Positions 54,815-62,392 of a stretch of 64,000 nucleotides of DNA are shown in pieces (position 1 is the first letter of the stretch; every line of letters starts with the position of its first letter). Origin of the DNA: Maribacter aquivivus (GTDB lineage: Bacteria; Bacteroidota; Bacteroidia; Flavobacteriales; Flavobacteriaceae). The position numbers were made by a program, and so were the translations under genes. The stretch spans positions 1,922,001 through 1,986,000 of the forward strand of contig NZ_FQZX01000001.1 in NCBI RefSeq assembly GCF_900142175.1. Direction: 5' to 3'. Under the pieces are notes generated by a model that saw only the letters and a list, made by a program, of their open reading frames with translations, had not been told where the DNA came from and made no database searches.

Positions 54815-55180
54815 CTATATATCTTCAAGCTTCCAAACTCTGATCCAATCAAATTTAGTGTAGCGATTTTCTAAAGGCTGTTCAAACCCCATTTTCTGTG
54901 ATGAGGTCTCTTCTATCCAATCATTTGTTAGCATCTAACCCGTTACAATCAAATTCATCAGATAGTCCATCAACACTTACCCATTTTTCACCACTAGGAT
55001 TAGGATCTTGATTTGCTAAAAAAATATAGGTTTCGGGTTAGAATCTGGTTCGTTTTCATTAACAGGAGTTTCAATTTGGTTTCCTTCTGGTGACACATCC
55101 ATAATGCTATTACTAGAATTACTGCAGGAAAATACGGCAATCAATAAAATGAGCTATACTGCTTTAACTGTTTTGATCAT
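54815..55180 (-). pseudogene. Decayed GH16 gene with the catalytic core deleted
   Basis: Read on the minus strand from an ATG at 55180, a lipoprotein start (MIKTVKAV, amber stop, then LILLIAVFSCSNSSNS) leads to 'NPSGEKWVSVDGLSDEFD' and 'NGLDANK', the beginning of a GH16 domain as in the gene at 10738. A one-base shift lies near 55030. Near 54930 the frame changes abruptly into 'NDWIEETSSQKMGFEQ' and ends 'YTKFDWIRVWKLEDI', the very end of a GH16. The ~200 residues that carry the active site are absent. This is a dead copy of an agarase/porphyranase-like lipoprotein. The rest of the 659-base gap (54683-54814 and 55181-55341) shows no gene. Confidence 0.85.
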
Positions 55181-55341
55181 TAGTTTTAATTTTTAATAAG
55201 GCTAATTCCTATTGAATTTAGTCAATGCGTTAAATGTTTAGAAGTATAACACGTATAGTTTTAAAGATATTCTAGTGCTGTTATAAGGTATTTTAATAGT
55301 AGCTATATTACATTTATCAATTGACTGATAAATTATTAATC

Positions 55342-56991
55342 TCAATGTTTAGCTTTTGGAAAAGCATCATTGGTATATCTTAAAACCTGTGCTTTTCCTG
55401 TTCCTCTGGCTGCTGTTATTTCTACTTTCCATTGCGTTCTCAAATCCTCTAAAACTGTAGCATATTTAAGATTTTCAGCTAAATTATTAAGCTCGGCTGA
55501 ATCTTCTTTGAGGTTGTACAATTCTTCATAAACTGGTTGTTCTCCATGTAAAGGTGAGTCTATATAATCACGATATGTTGCGATTTGAGGGTCATGCATA
55601 CTATATAACATTTCATTAATCGGAATGCCAATTTGCTTTGCATATTTAATTTCTTTAGTGGCAGAAAAGTTATTGTTCTTATAATATCTTATGTATTTCC
55701 ATTCTTTATCCTGAACAGACTCACATCTAGGATTCCCAAAATGGGTAGACCATAAATTTTCGGTATATACATAGTCTCTTACTTCGGTATTTGAGCCTTC
55801 AATTAAATCTGATATATCTTTACCTTGAAAGGTATCTGGAACTTTAATATCAGCATACGCTAGCATTGTTGGGGCAATATCTATAGTCTGTACCAAGGCA
55901 TCACTTTTTAAACCTTTTTGCTTCTTATGCGCATTGGGATTATAAACAATGATAGGCACATGGGTAGTCTGCTCATAACAAAGTGCTTTGCCGCCTAAAC
56001 CTTGTTGACCACCAAAGAGACCATGGTCAGAGGTGAAAATGATAATGGTGTTTTTATCTAATTTTAAATCTTTGAGTTTTTTTCGAAGATTACCTACCAA
56101 GCGGTCAATGCCTGTCATTGCTTCTAACTCTCTTATGTAGCGTTCTTTTAATGATTCTGGGGTGTCTACATAATTATAACCTACTTGTCTATCTTCTACT
56201 TTAAGTAAATCTGCAGGTAATTTTGGGGAAGTTATATCTGCCTTGGCAATATAATTTTCAGGTAGCGAAAGGTCTACATCACGATACATGTTTTTATAAA
56301 TCGCATCGTCTGTTTCTTTTAATTTCATTGAGCTGGTTCCTGCTCCATGTGGTAAATTAAAATTAATGGATAGCATAAAAGGTTTGTCTTTAGGCCTGTT
56401 CTCTAAAAAGTGTAATGCTCCCGTTAATTTTCTAGCATTCGGGTCTAAAAAATCATCGACACCTTCGTTAATGATTTCTGGTTGCGTAAAGGCAATAGCG
56501 TCATTAAAAATACTATGATTGTCTTTCAGGTAAAAGCCTAAATGGCCATGACCTGCATACCAATAATCAAAACTTTGTTCCATTAAGCCACTATTGTAAC
56601 CACCTTTACCAACTGGAGCATGGTTCTTGCCAACCCAACCCGTATAATAACCGTTATTACGCATAATTACCGGATAAGAGTTTGCCCATGCAGTATCTGA
56701 AACACTAGTGCCAGAATTAAAGTTGACACCGTGTTTACGCTCATACTGACTTAATAAAATAGATATTCTACTAGGGGTACAAATGGCGCTGGTAACATGT
56801 GCGTTGGTAAAAAGAATACCTTGCTTAGCTATCTCGTCTATATTCGGAGTTTGAACAATTGGGTTGCCTGTGCAGCCTAATAGATCATATGATTGGTCAT
56901 CGGTTAAAATAAAAACAATATTTGGGCGGTCTTGTGCCTTAACTATGGTGGCTAAAAGGAAAAGGAATAGAAACGTTTTTTTCATTTTCAT
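55342..56991 (-). CDS. S1 formylglycine sulfatase
   Basis: The protein has 549 residues with signal peptide 'LLATIVKAQ'. Metal start 'RPNIVFILTDDQSYDLLGCTGN'; signature C-T-P-S-R (Cys ~71) in 'SAICTPSRISILL'. Motifs 'WVGKNHAPVGKGGYNSGLMEQSFDYWYAGHG' (in parts), 'NFNLPHGAGT', 'IIFTSDHGLFGGQQGLGGKALCYEQTTHVPIIVY' (in parts) and 'IDIAPTMLAYA' are typical S1. The loop 'YAGHGHLGFYLKDNHSIF' is distinctive and suggests a large-substrate pocket. It is the last minus-strand gene of the right-hand part and has its own -7 element at 57038-57045. The weak 8-bp AT-rich hairpin at 55312-55333 may end it. Position of the sulfate it removes is not predictable here. Confidence 0.92.
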   Translation of the reverse strand: MKMKKTFLFLFLLATIVKAQDRPNIVFILTDDQSYDLLGCTGNPIVQTPNIDEIAKQGILFTNAHVTSAICTPSRISILLSQYERKHGVNFNSGTSVSDTAWANSYPVIMRNNGYYTGWVGKNHAPVGKGGYNSGLMEQSFDYWYAGHGHLGFYLKDNHSIFNDAIAFTQPEIINEGVDDFLDPNARKLTGALHFLENRPKDKPFMLSINFNLPHGAGTSSMKLKETDDAIYKNMYRDVDLSLPENYIAKADITSPKLPADLLKVEDRQVGYNYVDTPESLKERYIRELEAMTGIDRLVGNLRKKLKDLKLDKNTIIIFTSDHGLFGGQQGLGGKALCYEQTTHVPIIVYNPNAHKKQKGLKSDALVQTIDIAPTMLAYADIKVPDTFQGKDISDLIEGSNTEVRDYVYTENLWSTHFGNPRCESVQDKEWKYIRYYKNNNFSATKEIKYAKQIGIPINEMLYSMHDPQIATYRDYIDSPLHGEQPVYEELYNLKEDSAELNNLAENLKYATVLEDLRTQWKVEITAARGTGKAQVLRYTNDAFPKAKH

Positions 56992-57037
56992 TCTTTTGTT
57001 GGATGATTATTATATAAGAAATTGGTTAAGTAATTGT

Positions 57038-57045
57038 CAAAATTA
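57038..57045 (-). promoter_or_regulatory. -7 box of the sulfatase at 55342
   Basis: Minus-strand TAATTTTG is a perfect TAnnTTTG, 47 bases before the sulfatase ATG at 56991. It lies in the 81-base gap after the SDR gene. The shared tandem boxes are absent at the expected distance, so this sulfatase is probably outside that regulon. Confidence 0.55.
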
Positions 57046-57072
57046 TTTAACCAATACTATGTTGCAATTATT

Positions 57073-57792
57073 TTAAGGATTCGTAGACCATAAAGCAGCA
57101 CTTTTCAGCATTGCCCTTCTAGGAAGTTTTAAACCGGCAAGAATCAATTCCGCAAAATCTTCGGGTTGTAACACGCTATCTGCAGAACCCTTTTCTGCAA
57201 TACCTGCTTCAATTGACATATCAGACTCTATAGTGCTTGGGGTCAATGTAACAACCCTAATATTGTTTTTACGAACTTCCTTCATCAAGGATTCAGACAT
57301 GCCAATAACTGCAAATTTTGACGCTGAATATGCCGATGTAGTTGCATTTCCATTTAATCCTGCTGTAGAAGAGACATTAATAATATCACCTTCATTTTTA
57401 GCAATTAAATATGGCAAAACTTCTTTAGTCACATGATATATACCCATAAGATTGGTTTGTATAATTTGAGTCCATTGTTCAACCGGCATGTCATTAAATG
57501 AACCAAAGCTTCCTATACCCGCATTATTAACTAAAATATCTATTCCGCCAAGTGTATCGATAATAGCTTTTATACTGTTTTTAACCTCTTCATAATTACC
57601 TACATCAAAAACAGCATAGATAGCTTTTATGCCTAAGTTTTCAAGTTCGGTAACTGTTTCTTTTAAAATATTTTCATTTCTGCCGGTAATGGCAACATCG
57701 ATACCTTCTTTAGCAAATGCTATTGCAGTGGCTTTACCAAGACCTCTGCCACCGCCTGTAATGATTGCTTTTTTGTTTTTTAAATTTTCCAT
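57073..57792 (-). CDS. Short-chain dehydrogenase/reductase (FabG-like)
   Basis: The protein has 239 residues, no signal, cytoplasmic. Cofactor motif 'AIITGGGRGLGKATA' (T-G-x3-G-x-G), 'DILVNNAG', catalytic Ser in 'INVSSTAG' and Y-x-x-x-K in 'SAYSASK' define the classical SDR set, closest in style to 3-oxoacyl-ACP reductases. 'AITGRNE' with Arg after the second strand favours NADPH. Many SDRs of this form reduce quinones, ketones or sugars. It is last in the GlcG-propeller-SDR operon, 13 bases after the propeller gene, which points to a redox or detoxification role rather than glycan breakdown. Confidence 0.93.
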   Translation of the reverse strand: MENLKNKKAIITGGGRGLGKATAIAFAKEGIDVAITGRNENILKETVTELENLGIKAIYAVFDVGNYEEVKNSIKAIIDTLGGIDILVNNAGIGSFGSFNDMPVEQWTQIIQTNLMGIYHVTKEVLPYLIAKNEGDIINVSSTAGLNGNATTSAYSASKFAVIGMSESLMKEVRKNNIRVVTLTPSTIESDMSIEAGIAEKGSADSVLQPEDFAELILAGLKLPRRAMLKSAALWSTNP

Positions 57793-57805
57793 TTCTCTTT
57801 CAAAA

Positions 57806-59332
57806 TTAATTTATAGTTGTCCAATAGTCCATTACAAAAACATCACCAATAATCGGTCCTACCTTTTTAACTAAGTCTAAATGGGCTTTATGAAATAGAT
57901 ATATTTCTCTAGCATGTTCATCTTTAAAGGTGATTGTAAACGTATGAGTGAAACCTTTACTGGCACCTTCTGTACTATCGTTCTCTCCCCATTCAATGTT
58001 GGTAATTTCTGGAATTTCATTTTTAAGATTCACAAAAGTTTTAACAGCTTCATTTACTTGATCCTCAGTAGCATTATCTTTATATTTCAGATTTACGATA
58101 TGCCTTAACACTTTACCTTCTCTGTTAATTTTTGGCGCAATTTTATAGGTTGCTATCTTTCCTAAATCAAAACGAAAAGAACCAGCAATTAAGAAATTGT
58201 CTTCTCCAATTTTATGAGATCGTAGCCCATAATATATAGAATATCCTGTTTCTAAATAATTGATAGGACTTAGAATACCATTTTCATTTAGTTTTAATAG
58301 TTGTATACTGGCATCATCTCTTGTGCCAACTGCTAAAACAGCTTCATTACTATCTACTGAAACTATTTCAATTCGAGTTTGACCTTGTAATTTGGTGCTT
58401 TCATCATCTTTAAGAACAAAATGTGGTACTAAAGCTCCTTTTTTATTCACTTTAAATACGCTTACACCATCACCATGATATTCAAAGTCTGTTTTTTTAA
58501 TAAAGCCATTTCGTTCGTAATATTTGTGATGTCTATGACCTACAATTACATATTTGTTTTCCCCTAAAGTTACTCCTGTTACTGGGTAAGCTCCTGTTAA
58601 ATATCTATCTGTATTGTTATCGCTAATATTATTTATGTTCTTGAAAGTTCCGTCATCATAGACTCTGAAACTACTTACACCATTGTCTTGAAAACCGCCA
58701 GTGTATAAATAGGTCTTTCCTTTAATGTTATGCACAAACATGCCTATAATACCATCTGTATGAATAGTTTGGTCGTCTTTCATAGACTGCACATGGGTTA
58801 GCTTCCCATCATTATGTATTTTAAAACTACTTAACCCAGGAGTTTCTTCTAAACCGCCTATGAAAAGGTACGATGCTTTTTTCATGTGAACGACCTGTAA
58901 CGTAATAGCTGTTCCTAAATATGTTTTATCGGTGTCTTCTACTAAAGCAACACGTTCTAAAGATCCGTTGGTTAAAATTTTAAATGTTTCAATGACATTG
59001 CCGTGCTTGTTAGCCACAAAAAGAAAATCTGTTCCATTAATACGGTCTGCAACCATACCTCGAGCAGGTCCTTTTTTCATATGAAGTTCATGATTGCTTA
59101 TTGGGGTTAGAATACCTTCTTTATCTAAACTATAGACATCAATATTACCTACGCCACCTGCAAATACATAATGAGAGCCGTCTTTCTCGTAACTGGTTAC
59201 AGAAACTGTGTTTTTTCCAGATATACTTTTGAAGTCTTTTCTGTAAAGCATTGCGTCATCAGAAACTTGCGAGAAGCTTATTTGCGATAAAACTAAAAAG
59301 CATAAAAGGAGTATGTTTTTTAAAAGATTCAT
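57806..59332 (-). CDS. Secreted beta-propeller protein with C-terminal Dabb domain
   Basis: The protein has 508 residues with signal peptide 'LVLSQISFSQ'. Residues ~20-395 form a lactonase-like seven-bladed propeller with regular 'K-x-x-x-Y-L-F-x-G-G' edges ('HYVFAGGVGNIDVYSLDKEG', 'KKASYLFIGGLEETPGLSSF', 'KTYLYTGGFQDNGVSSFRV'). Residues ~405-508 are a Dabb (stress-responsive A/B barrel) domain starting 'KVLRHIVNLKYKDNATEDQV' and ending 'IIGDVFVMDYWTTI'. The fusion of these two folds is uncommon. Dabb domains dimerise and occur in stress proteins and in some monooxygenase-like or cyclase enzymes. Function is unknown. It follows the GlcG gene by 4 bases. Confidence 0.82.
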   Translation of the reverse strand: MNLLKNILLLCFLVLSQISFSQVSDDAMLYRKDFKSISGKNTVSVTSYEKDGSHYVFAGGVGNIDVYSLDKEGILTPISNHELHMKKGPARGMVADRINGTDFLFVANKHGNVIETFKILTNGSLERVALVEDTDKTYLGTAITLQVVHMKKASYLFIGGLEETPGLSSFKIHNDGKLTHVQSMKDDQTIHTDGIIGMFVHNIKGKTYLYTGGFQDNGVSSFRVYDDGTFKNINNISDNNTDRYLTGAYPVTGVTLGENKYVIVGHRHHKYYERNGFIKKTDFEYHGDGVSVFKVNKKGALVPHFVLKDDESTKLQGQTRIEIVSVDSNEAVLAVGTRDDASIQLLKLNENGILSPINYLETGYSIYYGLRSHKIGEDNFLIAGSFRFDLGKIATYKIAPKINREGKVLRHIVNLKYKDNATEDQVNEAVKTFVNLKNEIPEITNIEWGENDSTEGASKGFTHTFTITFKDEHAREIYLFHKAHLDLVKKVGPIIGDVFVMDYWTTIN

Positions 59333-59336
59333 GTTT

Positions 59337-59837
59337 TTAGTTTTTTAATTGATTTAAAATAGCATTTGCTCCTGCAATGGCAATATCACGATCTTGTTCT
59401 ATAGTGCCACCACTAACACCAATGGCTCCAATAATATTTTTATTTTGATTTATTATAGGGATCCCTCCGGGGAATGTAATTAAGCCACCATTAGAATGTT
59501 CAATGTTATAAATAATTCCTCCTGGTTGACTAAGCTTTCCTAAATCGCCTGTAGCTATATTGAAGTAGCGTGATGTTTTTGCTTTTTTTATAGCAATGTC
59601 AATACTACCAAGAAACGATTCGTCCATTCTTATAAACGATTTTAGGTTTGCGCCAGCATCAACTATTGCAATGTTTACAACAACATTTAATTCTTCTGCT
59701 TTTTGTTTTGCTGTTAAAAGCGCTTTTAAGGCATCATTATGTGTAATATCATTTGATATTTGGGCATTTGCCAAACTTGATGTTAATGAGACCATAATTA
59801 GAATGACACAAATTTTAAAATGTTTTAATGAATTCAT
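59337..59837 (-). CDS. GlcG/HbpS-family haem-binding-like protein, exported
   Basis: The protein has 166 residues. A signal peptide ends 'TSSLANAQ' and the rest is a complete GlcG/HbpS (DUF336) domain: 'ALLTAKQKAEELNVVVNIAIVDAGANL' (in parts), 'DIAIKKAKTSRYFNI', 'GGLITFPGGIPIINQNKNIIGAIGVSGGTIEQDRDIA' (in parts). HbpS of Streptomyces binds haem and senses oxidative stress, while other members are linked to glycolate or aromatic use. Here it is the first gene of an operon whose promoter carries a Crp/Fnr-type palindrome. A periplasmic small-molecule or haem-binding role is likely. Confidence 0.9.
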   Translation of the reverse strand: MNSLKHFKICVILIMVSLTSSLANAQISNDITHNDALKALLTAKQKAEELNVVVNIAIVDAGANLKSFIRMDESFLGSIDIAIKKAKTSRYFNIATGDLGKLSQPGGIIYNIEHSNGGLITFPGGIPIINQNKNIIGAIGVSGGTIEQDRDIAIAGANAILNQLKN

Positions 59838-59859
59838 TTTTCTGATTTTTTATGAATTA

Positions 59860-59905
59860 CAAAAATTAGAAACCATTAAGAGAAAACAGTTGAACTAGTT
59901 CAACT
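59860..59905 (-). promoter_or_regulatory. GlcG promoter with Crp/Fnr-type palindrome
   Basis: AGTTGAACTAGTTCAACT (59888-59905) is a perfect 18-bp palindrome containing TTGA-N6-TCAA, the half-site pattern of Fnr-like regulators. On the minus strand a -7-like TAATTTTTG ends at 59860. The palindrome centre is ~36 bp upstream of that end, close to the position used by class II activators. The Crp/Fnr-family gene lies directly upstream (stop at 59926). Confidence 0.75.
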
Positions 59906-59925
59906 CGTAAAAAAATATTATTAAA

Positions 59926-60498
59926 TTATGATTGCCTTTTTATTTTACTTAAAAATTCGTGCCGAATACCAAGGTAACCTGCTATTTGTTTATCAGTTAG
60001 TTTTGAGGCAATGTCTGGATACTTTTCAATAAAATGGAAATATCTCTCTTTTGCTGTGAATGAATGATTATTTATTAATCGCCTTTGCCATGAAACCAAA
60101 GCTTTTTGAGACATAATTCTAAAAAGTTTTTCAACCTTCGGAAACCTATCGTATAGCGCTATTTTATCTTGCTTATTAATTAAAAGTACCTTACTATCTT
60201 CTAAAGCTTGCATATTTAAGTTAGAAGGAATTTGGTTCATAAAACTATCAATATCCATTAGCCACCAATCTTTAGCGGCAAAGTATAAAGTGTTCTCATT
60301 ACCTTTTTTATCGATAATGAATATTCTGAAACAACCTTCTAAAACAAAACCTTCAAATTTGCATATTTCACCTTGGGTTAACAAGAATTCCTTTTTTTTA
60401 ATGGATTTGGAGTGAAATAGTTCGGTGAATTCTTCTAATTCTGTTTTAGAAAAAGCTACATTTTTAGTTATATTTTTTATTAATAAATCGTTTGTCAT
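59926..60498 (-). CDS. Crp/Fnr-family transcriptional regulator
   Basis: The protein has 190 residues. A cyclic-nucleotide-binding-like barrel spans ~15-120 ('KKKEFLLTQGEICKFEGFVLEGCFRIF' in parts, 'NENTLYFAAKDWWLMDIDSF'), but the phosphate-binding GE...RSA motif of true cAMP receptors is absent, so the ligand is not cAMP as far as can be seen. The C-terminal HTH 'KLTDKQIAGYLGIRHEFLSKIKR' is short. No cysteine cluster for an iron-sulfur centre is seen, unlike Fnr. Such regulators are abundant in Bacteroidota and often control one neighbouring operon; the palindrome before GlcG is the likely target. It is 42 bases before the sulfatase stop. Confidence 0.92.
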   Translation of the reverse strand: MTNDLLIKNITKNVAFSKTELEEFTELFHSKSIKKKEFLLTQGEICKFEGFVLEGCFRIFIIDKKGNENTLYFAAKDWWLMDIDSFMNQIPSNLNMQALEDSKVLLINKQDKIALYDRFPKVEKLFRIMSQKALVSWQRRLINNHSFTAKERYFHFIEKYPDIASKLTDKQIAGYLGIRHEFLSKIKRQS

Positions 60499-60540
60499 TA
60501 AAAGCGTAGTTCTAAATTTTTATATCACTATGTATTCATG

Positions 60541-62370
60541 TTATATTTTTTTGATGTACGCATAGTATACTGTGTTATTTTGTTCTGCGTCATCTAAAAA
60601 ATTAGCTGTAAACTTAGTTTTTCCTGCTTTTAATGAAACGGTGAATGTGGTTGATAGATCAGTTTCATTCACAACCTTTTCTAATTTAAGTTGATTTTCA
60701 AACTCAATGGTAGCTTTTACAAAACTCAAGTTTTTTCCTTCCGGAATATCGTTTTCCAAACCAGGTAGGTTTTCTTTTGTTATAGCAGGTGTTGTTGCAT
60801 TTATAGCTAAATTTGATTCTATAGGATAACGTCTTAAAGACACCTCGTAATTACCGCTTTCTAAAATATCTACACTCCAGTACCCATTACCAATTACACC
60901 TTCTCTAATATAAATTTGGTTCCAAGGATAAGCGCCCGATTCTGCATGAATATCATGCGCAGTAAGTGTTATTGGGTTTTCATGTTCTGAACCTAGTTTA
61001 AAGTAAACATCTTTATCAAAATCTTTAGAAACTTGCGTCCACCAGTTTTCATAGAAGGCTTTCATTTCATTCACTTTTTCAGGACGTTCTACTGCAATAT
61101 CATTTTGCTGTCCTTGATCTTTAGAAATGTTATACAGTTCTTTTCCGTTTATCAATCTCCAGTTTTCTTGCATAACGGCAGAGTTTTTCCATTTTTTAGG
61201 ATGTTGAATACGTTGTGAATCTGTTACTAGCATTCTATTTTTCAAGGTATCCTTTCCTCTTAAAAGCGGCACTAAACTTTGTCCGTCTAAAGGCTGATGG
61301 TTTTTTGGCAAATCAATGCCACACAAATCTGCTAAAGTGGGCATGATATCTATCTGTGCTGTTAGAGTATTAATGTCTGTGGCTGTACTAATTTTTCCGT
61401 CTTTCCAATAGATAAAAAACGGAACTCTATGGCCACCTTCATATTCGCTTCCTTTGGTACCACGCATACCAGCATTAAAGCCTGTAATCTTGCCTTTTTT
61501 ATTATAGTAACCCGCAGATGTACCATTATCGGTCATGAAAATTAGAATGGTATTATCGGCTACATTTAATTCTTTCAGTTTGTTTCTTAGTTTACCAAAA
61601 TTGTCATCGATATTCGTAATCATTCCGTAGAAACGTTTTTGGGTATCTGCCAAAACATCTTTACCTAAATCTTTATATAAATTGTAATATTCCATGGGTA
61701 CATTGTATGGACCATGAGGAGCATTGGGCGCTATATAGCAGAAAAAAGGATTGTCTTTATTAGTCTGTATAAATTTTATAGCTTCATTAAAAAAGACATC
61801 TGTACAATACCCTTCGTATTTCTCTGGTTTTCCGTTATGAAAATAAGTGTCGTTAAAATAGGTGTTGTTCCAATAATCTGGTGTTTGTTGTACGCCACCA
61901 CCACCGTGCATTACGGTTTCTTGAAACCCACGGTCCTCTGGTCTAAACGGATAATTATCACCTAAGTGCCATTTTCCAAATCCACCAGTTTTGTAACCGG
62001 CCTCAGAAAACATATTGGCTAAAGTTTTCTCATTTTCTCGTAATAAAGACCAGCCGCCAACGGTATGCCAAACACCAGTGCTGTTTGCATATCTGCCGGT
62101 CATTAAACCAGCTCGTGTTGGTGCGCAAGTTGGTCCTACATGAAAATTGGTTAAATGTGTACTTTCTGTGTAAAAAGCATCCATATTAGGTGTTTTGATT
62201 ATTGAATTACCATGTGCACCTACATCACCATATCCCTGGTCATCTGTAATAACTAAGATTACGTTTGGCTTAATAATTTCACCAATATTGCTTTTATTTT
62301 CCTGTTTGCCAACACAGGCTATTAACAGAATAAAACTTAAAAATAAATGGAGTTTTGAGTTAGTAGACAT
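60541..62370 (-). CDS. S1 formylglycine sulfatase with C-terminal beta-sandwich, lipoprotein
   Basis: The protein has 609 residues with lipobox 'ILLIACVG'. S1 motifs: 'KPNVILVITDDQGYGDVGAHGN', signature C-A-P-T-R (Cys ~82) in 'PTCAPTRAGLMTGRY', 'FGKWHLGDNYPFRPEDRGF', 'YIAPNAPHGPYNVP', 'LIFMTDNGTSAGYYNKKG' and 'GGHRVPFFIYW'. Residues ~475-609 form an extra beta-sandwich ('GYWSVDILESGNYEVSLRRYPIES' in parts, ending 'VYYAYIKKI') often attached to arylsulfatases of marine Bacteroidota. It follows the partial GH2 by 22 bases, so sulfatase and GH2 form an operon. The sulfated position removed is unknown. Confidence 0.92.
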   Translation of the reverse strand: MSTNSKLHLFLSFILLIACVGKQENKSNIGEIIKPNVILVITDDQGYGDVGAHGNSIIKTPNMDAFYTESTHLTNFHVGPTCAPTRAGLMTGRYANSTGVWHTVGGWSLLRENEKTLANMFSEAGYKTGGFGKWHLGDNYPFRPEDRGFQETVMHGGGGVQQTPDYWNNTYFNDTYFHNGKPEKYEGYCTDVFFNEAIKFIQTNKDNPFFCYIAPNAPHGPYNVPMEYYNLYKDLGKDVLADTQKRFYGMITNIDDNFGKLRNKLKELNVADNTILIFMTDNGTSAGYYNKKGKITGFNAGMRGTKGSEYEGGHRVPFFIYWKDGKISTATDINTLTAQIDIMPTLADLCGIDLPKNHQPLDGQSLVPLLRGKDTLKNRMLVTDSQRIQHPKKWKNSAVMQENWRLINGKELYNISKDQGQQNDIAVERPEKVNEMKAFYENWWTQVSKDFDKDVYFKLGSEHENPITLTAHDIHAESGAYPWNQIYIREGVIGNGYWSVDILESGNYEVSLRRYPIESNLAINATTPAITKENLPGLENDIPEGKNLSFVKATIEFENQLKLEKVVNETDLSTTFTVSLKAGKTKFTANFLDDAEQNNTVYYAYIKKI

Positions 62371-62392
62371 TTTTTTTTAAAGTTAAATTGAG

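Noticed and set aside
55312..55333. Hairpin ATTTATCA/TGATAAAT after the sulfatase at 55342
   Set aside because: The stem is short, AT-only apart from one pair per arm, and no T-run follows on the minus strand. It is too weak to list as a terminator.
57070..57078. Shared box upstream of the -7 element of the sulfatase at 55342
   Set aside because: The sequence at the required 40-bp distance does not match the consensus.
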